A DNA stretch of 64,000 nt from Hyphomicrobium sp. (GCA_019751875.1 JAIEMV010000013.1:1-64000), one strand, 5' to 3'. Counted from the first letter of the stretch, positions 1 to 9,475 are shown. Notes: generated by a model from the letters alone, not told the origin. Program-made: numbers and translations.

Positions 1-195
1 CCGCTGTTGCGGAGCCGGCCGCAGCGCGCGGGGGTTCAGGTGGCGCGTTGCGACTCCGCTGTTGCGGAGCCGGCCGCGGCGCGCGGGGGTTCAGGTGGCG
101 TGCTGCGACTCCGCTGTCGCGGAGCCGGCCGCAGCGCGCGGGGGTTGAGGTGGCGCGTTGCGACTCCGCTGTCGCGGAGCCGGCCGCAGCGCGGG
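1..195. repeat. 55-bp tandem array of palindromic elements after rimO
   Basis: There are four units with an exact 55-bp period: the CCGCT landmark recurs at 1, 56, 111 and 166, and the first unit is cut by the window edge. Each unit holds a palindrome with outer arms like GCGCGTTGCG / CGCAGCGCGC and a core GACTCCGCT-loop-GCGGAGCCGGCC, followed by a linker GGGGTTCAGGTGG. The last palindrome ends at 194, one base before the rimO stop codon (196-198, minus strand). It belongs to the family also found in ileS, after lutC and after rnpB. It is not a CRISPR array: the units are continuous and there are no unique spacers. Confidence 0.9.
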
Positions 196-1527
196 TTAAG
201 CCAGCTCGGCGGTGAGGTCGGTGTCGTCGCTGTCGATGATGCGGGCCTGGACGATCTGGCCGGGGGTGAGTTCGGTTTCGCCGTCGAGATAAACGGCGCC
301 GTCGATTTCGGGAGCATCCCACTGCGAGCGGCCGATGGCGCCTTCCTCGTCGATTTCGTCGATCAAGACGGGGATGGTGCGACCCACCTTCTCACGCAAC
401 AGTTCGATTGAAATGTCCTGTTGCGCCGCCATGAACCGATGCCAGCGTTCTTCCTTGACCTCTTCCGGAACGGCGCCGGGCAGGGCATTGGCGACGGCGC
501 CCTCGACGGGTTCGTACTTGAAGCAGCCGGCGCGATTGATGCGGGCTTCCTTCAGCCATTGCAGCAGAAACTGGAAGTCGTCTTCGGTCTCGCCGGGAAA
601 GCCGACAATGAAGGTGGAGCGAATGGCGAGGTCGGGGCAGATCTTGCGCCAAGCCGCGATACGGGCTGCCGTTTTTTCCTGGTGGGCGGGGCGGCGCATG
701 GCCTTCAGCACCGCGGGTGATGCGTGCTGGAAGGGGATGTCGAGGTACGGGAGGATCTTGCCCTCGGCCATCAAGGGGATCACGTCATCGACGTGCGGAT
801 AGGGGTAGACGTAGTGCAGGCGGATCCACGCGCCGAGATCGCCAAGCGCGTTGCAGAGATCGAGGAAGCGGGCCTTGAGCGGCTGGCCTTTCCACTGGCT
901 CTCGGCATATTTTATGTCGAGCCCGTAGGCGCTGGTGTCCTGGCTGATGACGAGGAGTTCCTTCACGCCGGCTTTCACGAGGCGCTCGGCTTCGGTCATG
1001 ACGTGGTTGACCGGGCGTGAGGCAAGGTCGCCGCGCAGCGAGGGGATGATGCAGAAGGAGCAGCGGTTGTTGCAGCCTTCCGAGATCTTCAGATAGGCGT
1101 AGTGCCGAGGCGTGAGGTGGAGACCTTCCGGCGGCACGAGATCGAGAAACGGATCATGCAGGGGCGGGACCGCGTCGTGGACGGCAGTGACGACCTGTTC
1201 GTACTGATGCGGACCGGTGACGGCGAGAACGCCCGGGTGCTCGGCGCGAATGCGGCCTTCCTCGACACCCATGCAGCCGGTGACGATGACGCGGCCGTTC
1301 TTGGCGATGGCTTCGCCAATGGCGTCCAGGCTTTCGGCCTTGGCACTGTCGAGGAAGCCGCAGGTGTTGACGACCACCACGTCGGCGCCATCATAATCGG
1401 GGGCGATTTGATAGCCTTCCGAGCGCAGGCGCGTGATAATGCGCTCGCTATCGACGAGGGCTTTCGGGCAGCCGAGTGACACGAAGCCGACCTTGGGCGC
1501 ACGGGCGGCGGTGGGCTTCATGGTCAT
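196..1527 (-). CDS. rimO: Ribosomal protein S12 methylthiotransferase RimO
   Basis: Radical-SAM methylthiotransferase that adds a methylthio group to the conserved aspartate of ribosomal protein S12 in the cytoplasm. The 443-residue protein has the family order: an N-terminal MTTase domain with cysteines at 20, 56 and 85 ([15 protein letters not shown] and TGCMG motifs) for one Fe-S cluster, then the radical-SAM CxxxCxxC at C152, C156 and C159 within [10 protein letters not shown], then a C-terminal TRAM-like region. The GCPK motif and length favour RimO over MiaB. An alternative start at the third residue (MKPTAARAP) is equally plausible. The stop codon is almost touching a palindromic repeat array downstream, which could act as its 3' end. 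The neighbouring trcR is on the same strand about 50 bp upstream, so the two may be co-transcribed. Confidence 0.95.
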   Translation of the reverse strand: MTMKPTAARAPKVGFVSLGCPKALVDSERIITRLRSEGYQIAPDYDGADVVVVNTCGFLDSAKAESLDAIGEAIAKNGRVIVTGCMGVEEGRIRAEHPGVLAVTGPHQYEQVVTAVHDAVPPLHDPFLDLVPPEGLHLTPRHYAYLKISEGCNNRCSFCIIPSLRGDLASRPVNHVMTEAERLVKAGVKELLVISQDTSAYGLDIKYAESQWKGQPLKARFLDLCNALGDLGAWIRLHYVYPYPHVDDVIPLMAEGKILPYLDIPFQHASPAVLKAMRRPAHQEKTAARIAAWRKICPDLAIRSTFIVGFPGETEDDFQFLLQWLKEARINRAGCFKYEPVEGAVANALPGAVPEEVKEERWHRFMAAQQDISIELLREKVGRTIPVLIDEIDEEGAIGRSQWDAPEIDGAVYLDGETELTPGQIVQARIIDSDDTDLTAELA

Positions 1528-1579
1528 TCGTTTCGCTCATTGAACCTTGCCGGCCCACACTGCGCAGGCGCGTGTGGGG

Positions 1580-2329
1580 CTATTCGTCTTCGTCCACGGT
1601 GGTGGTGTCGGCGCTTTTCAGCTGCTGCAGCTTGGCGAAGACGCGGGCGGCCTCTTCCTTTTCGCTCTCTTCGCGCGGGGCCTCTTCCTTCGCCGTTACA
1701 ATTTCGGCGTGGCGCGGGGCTTCCGTCGTTTCCTCGGCCGGGAGCAGCGTGCCGCCCTTGGGCAGATCGCGATCGCTTTCCTTCTTCTCGCGTTCGACGC
1801 GGCGGGCGCCCTTCTTGACTTCGGCGTCGAGGTCGATTTGCGAGCACAGGCCCAGGGTGACCGGGTCCTGCGGCACGAGGTTGGGCGAGTTCCAATGCGA
1901 GCGGTCGCGGACCTGGCCGATCGTCGTCTTCGTCGTGCCGACAAGGCGCATGATCTGGCTGTCCTTCAGTTCCGGGTGATTGCGGAGCAGCCAGAGGACG
2001 GCGTTCGGCCGCTCGTGGCGCCGGGAAAGAGGTGTGTAGCGGGGCGACTTCTTGGCGGTGGCGATCTGCGCGACGTCGACCTTCATCTCCGACAGGCGGA
2101 GGACGTGGTTGGGGTTCTTCTCGCCGCGCTCGATTTCCTCGCGGGTGAGCTGGTTGGAGGTGACCGGGTCGAGGCCCTTGATGCCCTGCGCGACGTCTCC
2201 GTCGGCGATGCCTTTGACCTCCAACACATGGAGACCGCAGAAGGCCGCGATCTGCTCGAATGTGAGCGCGGTATTCGAGACCAGCCAGACGGCGGTCGCC
2301 TTGGGCATCAGCGGCTTGCGTTCGGTCAT
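1580..2329 (-). CDS. trcR: DUF1013 / TrcR family cell-cycle transcriptional regulator
   Basis: Recognised from the N-terminal block MPKATAVWLVSNTALTFEQI and the following IAAFCGLHVLEVKGIADG segment, which define the alphaproteobacterial DUF1013 family, called TrcR after an RNA-polymerase-associated cell-cycle factor. I start at the ATG at 2327-2329 (MTERKPLMPK) because homology begins there; an upstream ATG would add 14 non-conserved residues. The first 150 residues are the conserved domain with a likely helix-turn-helix region. The C-terminal 80 residues are charged, rich in Glu, Lys and Ala, and likely disordered or coiled coil. Molecular function is known only from the family. It is the gene upstream of rimO on the same strand. 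Confidence 0.85.
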   Translation of the reverse strand: MTERKPLMPKATAVWLVSNTALTFEQIAAFCGLHVLEVKGIADGDVAQGIKGLDPVTSNQLTREEIERGEKNPNHVLRLSEMKVDVAQIATAKKSPRYTPLSRRHERPNAVLWLLRNHPELKDSQIMRLVGTTKTTIGQVRDRSHWNSPNLVPQDPVTLGLCSQIDLDAEVKKGARRVEREKKESDRDLPKGGTLLPAEETTEAPRHAEIVTAKEEAPREESEKEEAARVFAKLQQLKSADTTTVDEDE

Positions 2330-2395
2330 AACGGTTCCGTTCCTGGCCTGCGCGCGGGCTCCGCTGCGCAAACCGACTTTAAGTTGAAGAAATAA

Positions 2396-2610
2396 GGGAA
2401 TTCGCTCTTATAGCCCGATATTCGGGCAAAGGGCAACCGCTGGCTGGCGCGTGGGCTTTGATAACCATTTTAGCCGCAATAGCAGGCTGTTGCCGGGCCG
2501 CATCCGGAGGTCTAGTGTCGCCGCGCCTTTACAGCTGGTGCTTTGCCGGGTGACCTAAGGCCAACAATTGTCAAAGACTTGAATCAGACTGGAATTCTGG
2601 GGCCCTCCGC
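2396..2610. other. Intergenic region between trcR and the MaoC hydratase gene
   Basis: This 280-bp divergent gap (counting from the trcR start at 2329) must hold promoters for both trcR and the hydratase gene. It contains a locally AT-rich stretch around 2380-2420. I see no repeat, RNA gene or clear operator. Confidence 0.4.
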
Positions 2611-3051
2611 ATGATGCCAACCGCTGGCAAGCCGTATTTTTTCGAGGATCTGGCGGTGGGGCTCGAAGCCTCCATGGCTCGGACTGTTTCAGAGGCCGAT
2701 ATCGTCGCCTATGCGGCTCTCTCGGGCGATTACAACCCGATTCATCTTGATCCTGAATACGCAGCCAAGACCCCGTTCAAGGCGCGCATCGCCCATGGGA
2801 TCTTGTCGGCGGGGTATATCTCGGCCGTGTTCGGGATGCAGCTCCCGGGGCCGGGGTCGGTGTACATTTCGCAGACGCTCAACTTCAAGGCGCCGGTGAA
2901 GATCGATGACGTGGTCGTGACGACGGTGAAGCTCATCGAACTCGTACCGGAAAAGAAACGCGCGAAGTTCGAAACAGTGTGCTGTGTGGGCGGCAAGCCT
3001 GTTCTGACAGGTGAGGCCGTGCTTATGATCCCGGCGCGCCCCGCCGCGTAA
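2611..3051 (+). CDS. MaoC-like (R)-specific enoyl-CoA hydratase
   Basis: A single hot-dog domain of 146 residues with the hydratase-2 signature: D40 and H45 within SGDYNPIHLD, followed by AHGILSAGYIS. Family members of this size (PhaJ type) hydrate trans-2-enoyl-CoA to (R)-3-hydroxyacyl-CoA, feeding polyhydroxyalkanoate synthesis or fatty-acid metabolism. Size and catalytic pair are clear, but the physiological substrate cannot be told from sequence. No pha genes are next to it. The second methionine (MPTAGK) is an alternative start. It precedes ribF by about 55 bp on the same strand. Confidence 0.85.
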   Translation: MMPTAGKPYFFEDLAVGLEASMARTVSEADIVAYAALSGDYNPIHLDPEYAAKTPFKARIAHGILSAGYISAVFGMQLPGPGSVYISQTLNFKAPVKIDDVVVTTVKLIELVPEKKRAKFETVCCVGGKPVLTGEAVLMIPARPAA

Positions 3052-3105
3052 TGCGAGCCGCCCGATCCGACGGGTTCAAGGGACCTGGAGGCTCGTTGAC
3101 CGAAT

Positions 3106-4032
3106 ATGATCGTTCATGAAGGCTACAAGAACGTGCCGCCTCAGATCCGGGGCGGTGTGGTTGCGATCGGCAATTTCGACGGCGTGCACAAGGGGCATCA
3201 GGCGCTGATCGGTGAAGCCGTCAAAGCAGCACGCGAAAAGAATCTTGCGGCGGGCGTGATGATCTTCGAGCCGCATCCGCGCGAGTTTTTCCACCCGCAT
3301 GAGAGCCATTTCCGGCTGACGCCGCTGCGGCAGAAGCTCGCCGTGTTCGAGGCGATGGGGCTCGATTTCGTCGTGGTGGTGCCGTTCGATGCGGCGCTCG
3401 CCAAGCTTGAGCATTTCGAGTTCGTGGACGACGTGCTGGCACAGGGGCTCGACGTGCGGCACGTGGTGGTGGGGTATGATTTCTATTACGGGCGGCAGCG
3501 GCGCGGCAGTCCGGAGAGCATGATCCTGGCAGGCATCGAGTATGATTTCGATGTGACCGTGGTGCCGCCGGTGGCCGAGGGCGGCGAGGTGTTCTCCTCG
3601 ACGGCGATCCGGCTGAAGCTGGCTCAGGGCGATGTTCAGGGGGCGGCGGCGGAATTGGGCCGGCGGTGGCGCGTCGGCGGCACGGTGATCGGCGGGGCGA
3701 AGCGCGGCACCGGCATGGGGTATCCGACGGCGAACGTGCCGATGCCGAAGGGGACGGCGCTGGGCCATGGGATCTATGCCGTGCGGGCGCACGTCGACGG
3801 GCGCGTGCATGACGCGGCGGCCTATCTGGGAACGCGGCCGACGTTTGACGATGGGATGCCGGTGCTGGAGGTGTTCCTGCTCGACTTCGACGATGATCTC
3901 TACGGGAAAGAGATGGAGGTCGAGTTTTTTGCGTTCATCCGGGGCGACCGGAAGTTCGACAGTGCGGAGGCACTGGTCAGACAGATGGACGAGGATGTCG
4001 CGAAGGTGCGGGACGTGCTGAAGGGGGCGTGA
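3106..4032 (+). CDS. ribF: Bifunctional riboflavin kinase / FAD synthetase
   Basis: Converts riboflavin to FMN and then FAD. The 308-residue protein has the N-terminal FMN adenylyltransferase domain with the nucleotidyltransferase signature GNFDGVHKGH at residues 22-31, and a C-terminal flavokinase domain with GTGMGYPTANV near residue 205 and an ECHLLDF-equivalent EVFLLDF near 260. Length is standard for prokaryotic RibF. No FMN riboswitch is visible upstream; only about 55 bp separate it from the preceding hydratase gene. It is followed, as in many proteobacteria, by ileS on the same strand. Confidence 0.95.
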   Translation: MIVHEGYKNVPPQIRGGVVAIGNFDGVHKGHQALIGEAVKAAREKNLAAGVMIFEPHPREFFHPHESHFRLTPLRQKLAVFEAMGLDFVVVVPFDAALAKLEHFEFVDDVLAQGLDVRHVVVGYDFYYGRQRRGSPESMILAGIEYDFDVTVVPPVAEGGEVFSSTAIRLKLAQGDVQGAAAELGRRWRVGGTVIGGAKRGTGMGYPTANVPMPKGTALGHGIYAVRAHVDGRVHDAAAYLGTRPTFDDGMPVLEVFLLDFDDDLYGKEMEVEFFAFIRGDRKFDSAEALVRQMDEDVAKVRDVLKGA

Positions 4033-4072
4033 GCGTCGCGCCCCATACCTCACCCTAACCCCACTTTTTAAG

Positions 4073-4113
4073 GCGCCTTCCGACTCCCCTGCGGGGAGCC
4101 GGCCGGAAGGCGC
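4073..4113. repeat. Palindromic element upstream of ileS
   Basis: The outer arms GCGCCTTCCG (4073-4082) and CGGAAGGCGC (4104-4113) are perfect 10-bp complements around the core ACTCCCCTGCGGGGAGCCGGC. It lies in the ribF-ileS gap, just after a CCTCACCCTAACCCC motif (4048-4062). Confidence 0.9.
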
Positions 4114-4227
4114 GGGCGGATGGGGGAGGGGTTTACGCCGAGGTGCGGCGCTCCGCGGGTGACGGGGCGGGCTGTGGTTGCTAGAACGCAGGCCAAATCA
4201 CCGGATGAAATGAAAGATTGCGAGACG

Positions 4228-7200
4228 ATGGCCAAGAATAAGGGCGGAAAAGGTGCGGCAAGCGACGTGGGTGCTGTGCAGCCCGCGCCGGGCGGCCGGC
4301 ACCCCGGAGGGGAGTCGCCCGGCGCCAACCAAGAAAGCGGGCGCGATTGGGGCGCGACGCTGTTTCTGCCGAAGACCGATTTTCCGATGCGGGCGGGGTT
4401 GCCGGAACTGGAGCCGAAGCTGCTCAAGCGCTGGGACGAGATCGGGCTTTATGACGCGATCCGAAAGCAGTCTAGGGGTAAGCCGAAGTTCGTGCTGCAC
4501 GACGGGCCGCCTTATGCGAACGGCAACATCCACATCGGGCATGCGCTGAACAAGATCCTCAAAGATCTCGTGGTGAAGTCGCAGCAGATGCTGGGGTTTG
4601 ACAGCAACTACGTGCCGGGCTGGGACTGCCACGGGCTGCCGATCGAATGGAAGATCGAGGAGCAGTATCGCGCCAAGGGTCGCAGCAAGGACGACGTGCC
4701 GGTGAACGAATTCCGACAGGAGTGCCGGGAGTTCGCGGCGAAGTGGCTTGACGTGCAACGCGAGGAATTCAAGCGGCTCGGCGTGGTCGGCGACTGGGAC
4801 AATCCCTATTCGACGATGGCGTTCCGGGCCGAGGCGACGATCGCGCGCGAGATCATGAAGTTTGCCGAGAACGGGCTGCTCTATCGCGGGTCGAAGCCGG
4901 TTATGTGGAGCGTGGTCGAGAAGACGGCGCTGGCGGAAGCGGAGGTCGAGTACCAGGATTATCAGAGCGATATGATCTGGGTGAAGTTTCCAGTGACAGC
5001 GATCGGCGGCAGTGCTGATCAGGAAGAGCTGATTGAGAAGCTGATCGATGCATCAGTCGTGATCTGGACGACAACGCCGTGGACGATCCCGGGCAACCGC
5101 GCGATCTCGCTTTCGTCGAAGATCGATTATGGGCTGTATGAAATCACGGCAGCGCCTGAGGGCAACTGGGCCGTAGTCGGTGAGCGGCTGATCCTGGCCG
5201 ACAAACTTGCGGCCGACGTGATGAAGACGGCGAAGGTCGAGGCGTATGAGCGTCTGGCAAGCGTGCCCCCAAGTGTGCTCGTCGGCGGAGAAGCGACATG
5301 TGCGCATCCGCTGGCGGACCTCGGCTATGATTTCGATGTGCCGCTGCTCGATGGGGATCATGTGACGGACGACACGGGGACCGGGTTCGTCCATACGGCG
5401 CCGGGGCACGGGTCTGACGACTACATCATCTGGATGCAGAACCAGAAGGCGCTGCACGATCGCGGGATCGATACGACGATCCCGTTCACGGTCGATGCGG
5501 ACGGCGTGCTGACGAAGGCCGCGCCGGGGTTTACGGGCAAGCGCGTTCTGAAGGAGAACGGTGACAAGGGTGATGCGAACGACGCGGTGATCAAGGCGCT
5601 GGCAGAGGCCGGCAACATCATCGCGCGCGGGCGCTTGAAGCATCAGTATCCGCATTCGTGGCGGTCGAAGAAGCCGGTGATTTTCCGCAATACTCCCCAA
5701 TGGTTTATTGCTCTTGATGTGGCGCCTTCCGACTCCCCTGTGGGGAGCCGGCCGGAAAGCGCGGCTCTTGATGTTGTGCCCGGCGACTCCCCTGCAGGGA
5801 GCCGGCCGCCGGGCACGAACAATACGCTGCGGCAAACAGCACTTAAAGAAGTGGAGCGCGTGCAGTGGGTGCCGGAGGTGGGGCGGAACCGTATCAACGG
5901 CATGATCGAAACGCGGCCGGATTGGGTCGTGTCGCGGCAGCGCGCGTGGGGCGTGCCGATCACCGTGTTCCGCAATACTGAGAGCGACGAGATCATCCCG
6001 AATGCCACGTGGCCGCATTCCGCGGAACTGGTGTCGCGGATCGAGACGGCGTTCACCGAGAAGGGCGCAGATGTCTGGTTCGAGGATGGCGCGAAGGAGC
6101 GCTTTCTCGCCGGACTCGTGCCGGCGGGCGACTTGGCCAAGTGGGAGCAGGTGCGCGACGTGCTCGACGTTTGGTTCGACAGCGGTTCGACGCATGCCTT
6201 CACGTTGGAAGATCCGGTCGCGTTCCCGGGACTGAAAGGGATTTCGCGACGGAGCCTCGTCAAGGGCGGGCAGGATCGAGTCATGTACCTGGAAGGATCG
6301 GACCAGCATCGCGGCTGGTTCCAGTCGTCGCTCCTGGAGAGCTGCGGCACGCGCGGGTATGCACCCTACGACATCGTTCTCACGCACGGCTTCGTGCTCG
6401 ATGAGAAGGGTCAGAAGATGTCGAAGTCGCTCGGCAACGTCGTGGCACCGCAGGACGTGATGGCGAAGTCAGGCGCGGACATTCTGCGGCTGTGGGTGGC
6501 GGCATCGGATTATTCCGACGATCTGCGCATCGGACCGGAGATCCTGAAGACGTTTTCGGAGACCTATCGCAAACTGCGCAATACGCTGCGCTGGATGCTC
6601 GGGGCCTTAGCGCATTTTGATATTGCCGCGTCCGACTCCGCTGGCGCGGAGCCGGCCGGACGCGGCGTGAAGTATGATAATGCCGCGTCCGACTCCGCTG
6701 GCGCGGAGCCGGCCGGACGCGGCGTGAAGTATGATAATGCCGCGTCCGACTCGGCTGGTGCGGAGCCGGCCGGACGCGGCGTGAGGTATGAAGATATGCC
6801 GGAGCTGGAGCGGCTGATGCTGCACCGGCTGGCTGAACTCGATCACGACATCCGGCATGCGTATGAGGCGTATGACTTCCGCAAAGTCGTGGCGTTGCTG
6901 TCGCACTTCATGAACACGGAGTTGTCGGCGTTCTACTTCGACATTCGCAAGGACACGCTGTATTGCGAGGCCCCGTCGAGTGTGAAGCGGCGGGCGGCGC
7001 TGACGGTGATCGATCGCCTGTGCGATGCCATTTTGAAGTGGCTGGCGCCGATCCTGTCGTTCACGGCGGACGAGGCGTACGCGCTATATCGCCCGGGCGA
7101 AGAGGCGTCGATCCATCTGGCGAGCTTCGCGAAAAGCCCGCGCGAGTGGCGCGACGAAAATCTCGCTGCCAAGTGGGACCGCGTGCGCGAGGTCCGTGGT

Positions 7201-7554
7201 GCGGTGACCGCGGCGCTGGAGTTGGAGCGAGCGGCCAAGCGGATCGGGTCGTCGCTGGAAGCTGCGCCGATCGTTTATGTCGACGACGCTGACCTCATGA
7301 GCGGGCTGGAGGGCGTCGACATGGCGGAGGTGTGCATCACGTCCGGCATCGAAGTAATCGCGGGGCCGCTGCCGGAAGGTGCTGTGGTGGCGTCGGATGC
7401 GAAGAGCGTGGGCGTGATCCCGAAGCGGGCCGAAGGCAAGAAGTGCGCACGATCGTGGCGGATCACCAAGGATGTGGGGAGCGATCCCGCGTATCCCGAT
7501 TTGTCGGCACGCGATGCGGCCGCCATGCGCGAGATTGACGGGCTGGCTGCGTAA
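4228..7554 (+). CDS. ileS: Isoleucyl-tRNA synthetase carrying six translated palindromic insertions
   Basis: Class I synthetase charging tRNA-Ile. From the ATG at 4228 it is 1108 residues, clearly longer than the usual 930-1000. The HIGH motif is at residues 102-105 (4531-4542) and KMSKS at 730-734 (6415-6429); the CP1 editing domain lies between them. The extra length is largely explained by repeat elements translated in frame: one inverted copy at the N-terminus (residues about 20-33), two after PQWFIALD (about 499-530), and a triple tandem after LGALAHFD (about 800-856), encoding three near-identical 19-residue blocks. The C-terminal zinc-finger region is reduced (KKCARSW only). The start is uncertain: ATG 4210 and an open frame back to 4120 exist, but homology begins near residue 43. 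Core motifs are intact, so I infer a functional enzyme that tolerates the insertions. Confidence 0.95.
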   Translation: MAKNKGGKGAASDVGAVQPAPGGRHPGGESPGANQESGRDWGATLFLPKTDFPMRAGLPELEPKLLKRWDEIGLYDAIRKQSRGKPKFVLHDGPPYANGNIHIGHALNKILKDLVVKSQQMLGFDSNYVPGWDCHGLPIEWKIEEQYRAKGRSKDDVPVNEFRQECREFAAKWLDVQREEFKRLGVVGDWDNPYSTMAFRAEATIAREIMKFAENGLLYRGSKPVMWSVVEKTALAEAEVEYQDYQSDMIWVKFPVTAIGGSADQEELIEKLIDASVVIWTTTPWTIPGNRAISLSSKIDYGLYEITAAPEGNWAVVGERLILADKLAADVMKTAKVEAYERLASVPPSVLVGGEATCAHPLADLGYDFDVPLLDGDHVTDDTGTGFVHTAPGHGSDDYIIWMQNQKALHDRGIDTTIPFTVDADGVLTKAAPGFTGKRVLKENGDKGDANDAVIKALAEAGNIIARGRLKHQYPHSWRSKKPVIFRNTPQWFIALDVAPSDSPVGSRPESAALDVVPGDSPAGSRPPGTNNTLRQTALKEVERVQWVPEVGRNRINGMIETRPDWVVSRQRAWGVPITVFRNTESDEIIPNATWPHSAELVSRIETAFTEKGADVWFEDGAKERFLAGLVPAGDLAKWEQVRDVLDVWFDSGSTHAFTLEDPVAFPGLKGISRRSLVKGGQDRVMYLEGSDQHRGWFQSSLLESCGTRGYAPYDIVLTHGFVLDEKGQKMSKSLGNVVAPQDVMAKSGADILRLWVAASDYSDDLRIGPEILKTFSETYRKLRNTLRWMLGALAHFDIAASDSAGAEPAGRGVKYDNAASDSAGAEPAGRGVKYDNAASDSAGAEPAGRGVRYEDMPELERLMLHRLAELDHDIRHAYEAYDFRKVVALLSHFMNTELSAFYFDIRKDTLYCEAPSSVKRRAALTVIDRLCDAILKWLAPILSFTADEAYALYRPGEEASIHLASFAKSPREWRDENLAAKWDRVREVRGAVTAALELERAAKRIGSSLEAAPIVYVDDADLMSGLEGVDMAEVCITSGIEVIAGPLPEGAVVASDAKSVGVIPKRAEGKKCARSWRITKDVGSDPAYPDLSARDAAAMREIDGLAA
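4285..4325 (-). repeat. Palindromic element in ileS N-terminal codons (inverted orientation)
   Basis: Arms GCGCCGGGCG (4285-4294) and CGCCCGGCGC (4316-4325) are perfect complements. Read on the minus strand, the core is ACTCCCCT...GGTGCCGGCC, so this copy is reversed relative to the others in ileS. It is translated as part of a Pro/Gly-rich stretch ([14 protein letters not shown]). Confidence 0.85.
5706..5816 (+). repeat. Two palindromic elements with duplicated flank inside ileS
   Basis: Element 1 spans 5722-5762 with arms GCGCCTTCCG / CGGAAAGCGC. Element 2 spans 5776-5816 with arms GTGCCCGGCG / CGCCGGGCAC. Each is preceded by the same host-like sequence GCTCTTGATGT (5709-5719 and 5763-5774), so flank plus element was duplicated. 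The two copies nevertheless carry different but internally complementary arms. Both are translated in frame within the synthetase. Confidence 0.9.
6625..6795 (+). repeat. Triple 57-bp tandem palindromic element inside ileS
   Basis: Three copies start at 6625, 6682 and 6739 (exact 57-bp period). Each has arms GCCGCGTCCG / CGGACGCGGC (perfect 10-bp complement) around GACTCCGCTGGCGCGGAGCC, followed by GTGAAGTATGATAAT or a close variant. Each unit encodes 19 residues ([19 protein letters not shown]). The third unit has substitutions in the core and linker, so the array is not brand new. Confidence 0.95.
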
Positions 7555-7578
7555 TTCGCACAAGGCGCTGCCCCTCGC

Positions 7579-7614
7579 CCTAACCAACGTCCCGTAGGCG
7601 GAGAGAGGGTTAGG
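7579..7614. terminator. Inverted repeat between convergent ileS and ubiA
   Basis: CCTAACC (7579-7585) pairs with GGTTAGG (7608-7614) 25 bp beyond the ileS stop, with a long 22-nt loop. It lacks a T-run, so it is a weak terminator candidate. It shares the CCCTAACC motif with 4053-4060 and may be a decayed copy of a separate repeat family. Confidence 0.4.
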
Positions 7615-7629
7615 CCGATACTTCAAGGC

Positions 7630-8607
7630 TCAAGAGAAGCCGGACCACCACGAGATGAACATGTCGGCGGCAAGGCCGAGGAAAAGGACGAGTCCGACGT
7701 CGCGGTTGGAGCGGAAGCGGCGGAGGCAGTTTTTGGGGTCGTCAATGTCGAGGGTCGAGACCTGCCAGGAGAGCTGAAGCCCGACGAGAGCGAGGGTGAG
7801 GAAGAAAATCAGGTGCGCGCCGGCGAGGAATCCGGCGAGCGTCCAGAGCACGATGGCGATCGAATAGAAGGCGCCAACCCAAGTGGGGCTTTCTTCTCCA
7901 AATTTGAGCGCTGTCGATTTGAGGCCGAGCATCAGGTCGTCTTCGGTGTCCTGATGGGCGTAGATGGTGTCATAACCGATGGTCCAGGCGACCGCGCCGA
8001 AGTACAGTAGGATAGGGGCCAGTTCCAACCCGTCTTCGTCCGCCGCCCAGCCGACCAGCGCACCCCAGTTGAAGGCAAGGCCGAGGATGAGCTGCGGCCA
8101 GTACGTGAAGCGCTTCATGTACGGGTAGATCAGCACAAGCAGCAGGGACGCCGCGCCGAGGAAAACCGTGAACCAGTTGAACTGAAGAAGCACGATCAGC
8201 CCGATAAAGCCCAACACCCCCACCAGGACGAGGGCGTCTTCGGGTGTGACCTGCCCGGAGGGGATGGGACGGCTGGCTGTGCGGGCGACCTGGGCGTCGA
8301 AGTCGCGATCGATGTAGTCATTGTAGGCACAGCCGGCACCGCGCATTACGAGAGCGCCGATCGCGAAGAGGAACATGTACCAGAGGCTCGGGTGCGGGAG
8401 GCCTTCGTCGATCTCTGCGAGCGCTAAGGCCCACCAGCACGGGAAGAGGAGAAGCCAGGTGCCGATCGGGCGGTCGAGCCGCATGAGGCGCAAGTAGGGT
8501 CGCCAGCTCTCGGGCGCGAAGCGATCGACCCAATTGTCGTGCGGCGCATCGGCCACGGTCATCATGACCGGGGTCTGGGCAGTTTTGGGTGGGGTCGTGT
8601 CGCTCAT
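7630..8607 (-). CDS. ubiA: 4-hydroxybenzoate polyprenyltransferase
   Basis: Membrane prenyltransferase that attaches the polyprenyl chain to 4-hydroxybenzoate in ubiquinone biosynthesis. The 325-residue protein has the first Asp-rich motif NDYIDRDFD at residues 96-104 and the second, YDTIYAHQDTEDD, near 214-226. Multiple hydrophobic segments are consistent with eight or nine transmembrane helices. The signature LDRPIGTWLLLFPCWW is at 45-59. It is convergent with ileS and divergent from rsmE. The long hydrophilic N-terminus (about 30 residues) could be shortened by an internal start. Confidence 0.95.
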   Translation of the reverse strand: MSDTTPPKTAQTPVMMTVADAPHDNWVDRFAPESWRPYLRLMRLDRPIGTWLLLFPCWWALALAEIDEGLPHPSLWYMFLFAIGALVMRGAGCAYNDYIDRDFDAQVARTASRPIPSGQVTPEDALVLVGVLGFIGLIVLLQFNWFTVFLGAASLLLVLIYPYMKRFTYWPQLILGLAFNWGALVGWAADEDGLELAPILLYFGAVAWTIGYDTIYAHQDTEDDLMLGLKSTALKFGEESPTWVGAFYSIAIVLWTLAGFLAGAHLIFFLTLALVGLQLSWQVSTLDIDDPKNCLRRFRSNRDVGLVLFLGLAADMFISWWSGFS

Positions 8608-8734
8608 GGTCGCGGTTGTTCTTATGTTGGTTGCGGCGGCACCCTAGCCTTCACACGGTGCCGGTGCAACGGCGCAAGGCGAAGCCGTTTTCACGATGGA
8701 TTACTCCGGATCAACATTCGGATAATGAAGCATC

Positions 8735-9475
8735 ATGGCCATCCATGACTTCACATCGGAACGACTGTTTGTGGACGCGCCCCTCTCGGAGGGCGCGTCG
8801 GTCGCGTGCACGCCCGATCAGGTCAACTATCTGATCAACGTGCTGCGGATGAAGGTGGGCGCTGCGCTCCTGGTGTTCAACGGCCGCGACGGCGAGTGGC
8901 GGGCGCGGATCGATCAGGTGTCGAAGCGCGCTGTGGTTCTCGTAGCCGAAACGCAGACGCGGCCACAGTCGGACGGGCCGGACATCGACTACCTCTTCGC
9001 GCCGCTGAAGCATGCGCGGCTCGACTATATGGTGCAGAAAGCGACGGAAATGGGTGTGAAGCGGCTGCGTCCCGTTTTAACGCGGCGGACCATTGCCGAG
9101 CGCGTGAACCTGGACCGGATGCGGGCGAACGCGATCGAGGCGGCGGAGCAGTGCGGTGTGCTGCGGGTGCCCGAGGTCGTGGAACCGGCGAAGCTTGCGG
9201 CCGTGCTGGAGGCGTGGGACGGCGAGCGCACGCTGATCTTTTGCGACGAAGGAGCCGAGGTCGCAAATCCGATAGAGGCGCTGAGGGCGATCGAACCGGG
9301 CCCGCTCGGCGTGTTGATTGGACCGGAGGGCGGTTTTGCCGATGAAGAGCGCGATGCCATCCGCAGCCGGCCCTACACGCGAGTCATTTCGCTGGGCCCG
9401 CGCATCCTGCGGGCGGATACCGCGGCGGTGGCGGCGCTGGCGGTGGTGAATGCCGTGCTGGGAGATTGGCGCTGA
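8735..9475 (+). CDS. rsmE: 16S rRNA (uracil(1498)-N(3))-methyltransferase
   Basis: SPOUT-fold methyltransferase that modifies U1498 of 16S rRNA in assembled 30S subunits. The 246-residue protein shows the diagnostic IGPEGGFADEE block and the C-terminal LGPRILRADTAAVAALA knot segment, both typical of RsmE. It has a short N-terminal PUA-like domain. It starts about 130 bp from the divergent ubiA. Confidence 0.95.
   Translation: MAIHDFTSERLFVDAPLSEGASVACTPDQVNYLINVLRMKVGAALLVFNGRDGEWRARIDQVSKRAVVLVAETQTRPQSDGPDIDYLFAPLKHARLDYMVQKATEMGVKRLRPVLTRRTIAERVNLDRMRANAIEAAEQCGVLRVPEVVEPAKLAAVLEAWDGERTLIFCDEGAEVANPIEALRAIEPGPLGVLIGPEGGFADEERDAIRSRPYTRVISLGPRILRADTAAVAALAVVNAVLGDWR

Noticed and set aside
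1-195. CRISPR-like regular array
   Set aside because: Units are contiguous 55-bp repeats containing a palindrome and a constant linker; there are no unique spacers and no cas genes.
7400-7554. Missing zinc-finger cysteines at the IleS C-terminus
   Set aside because: The KCARSW-only form is, to my knowledge, common in alphaproteobacterial IleS and does not indicate damage.
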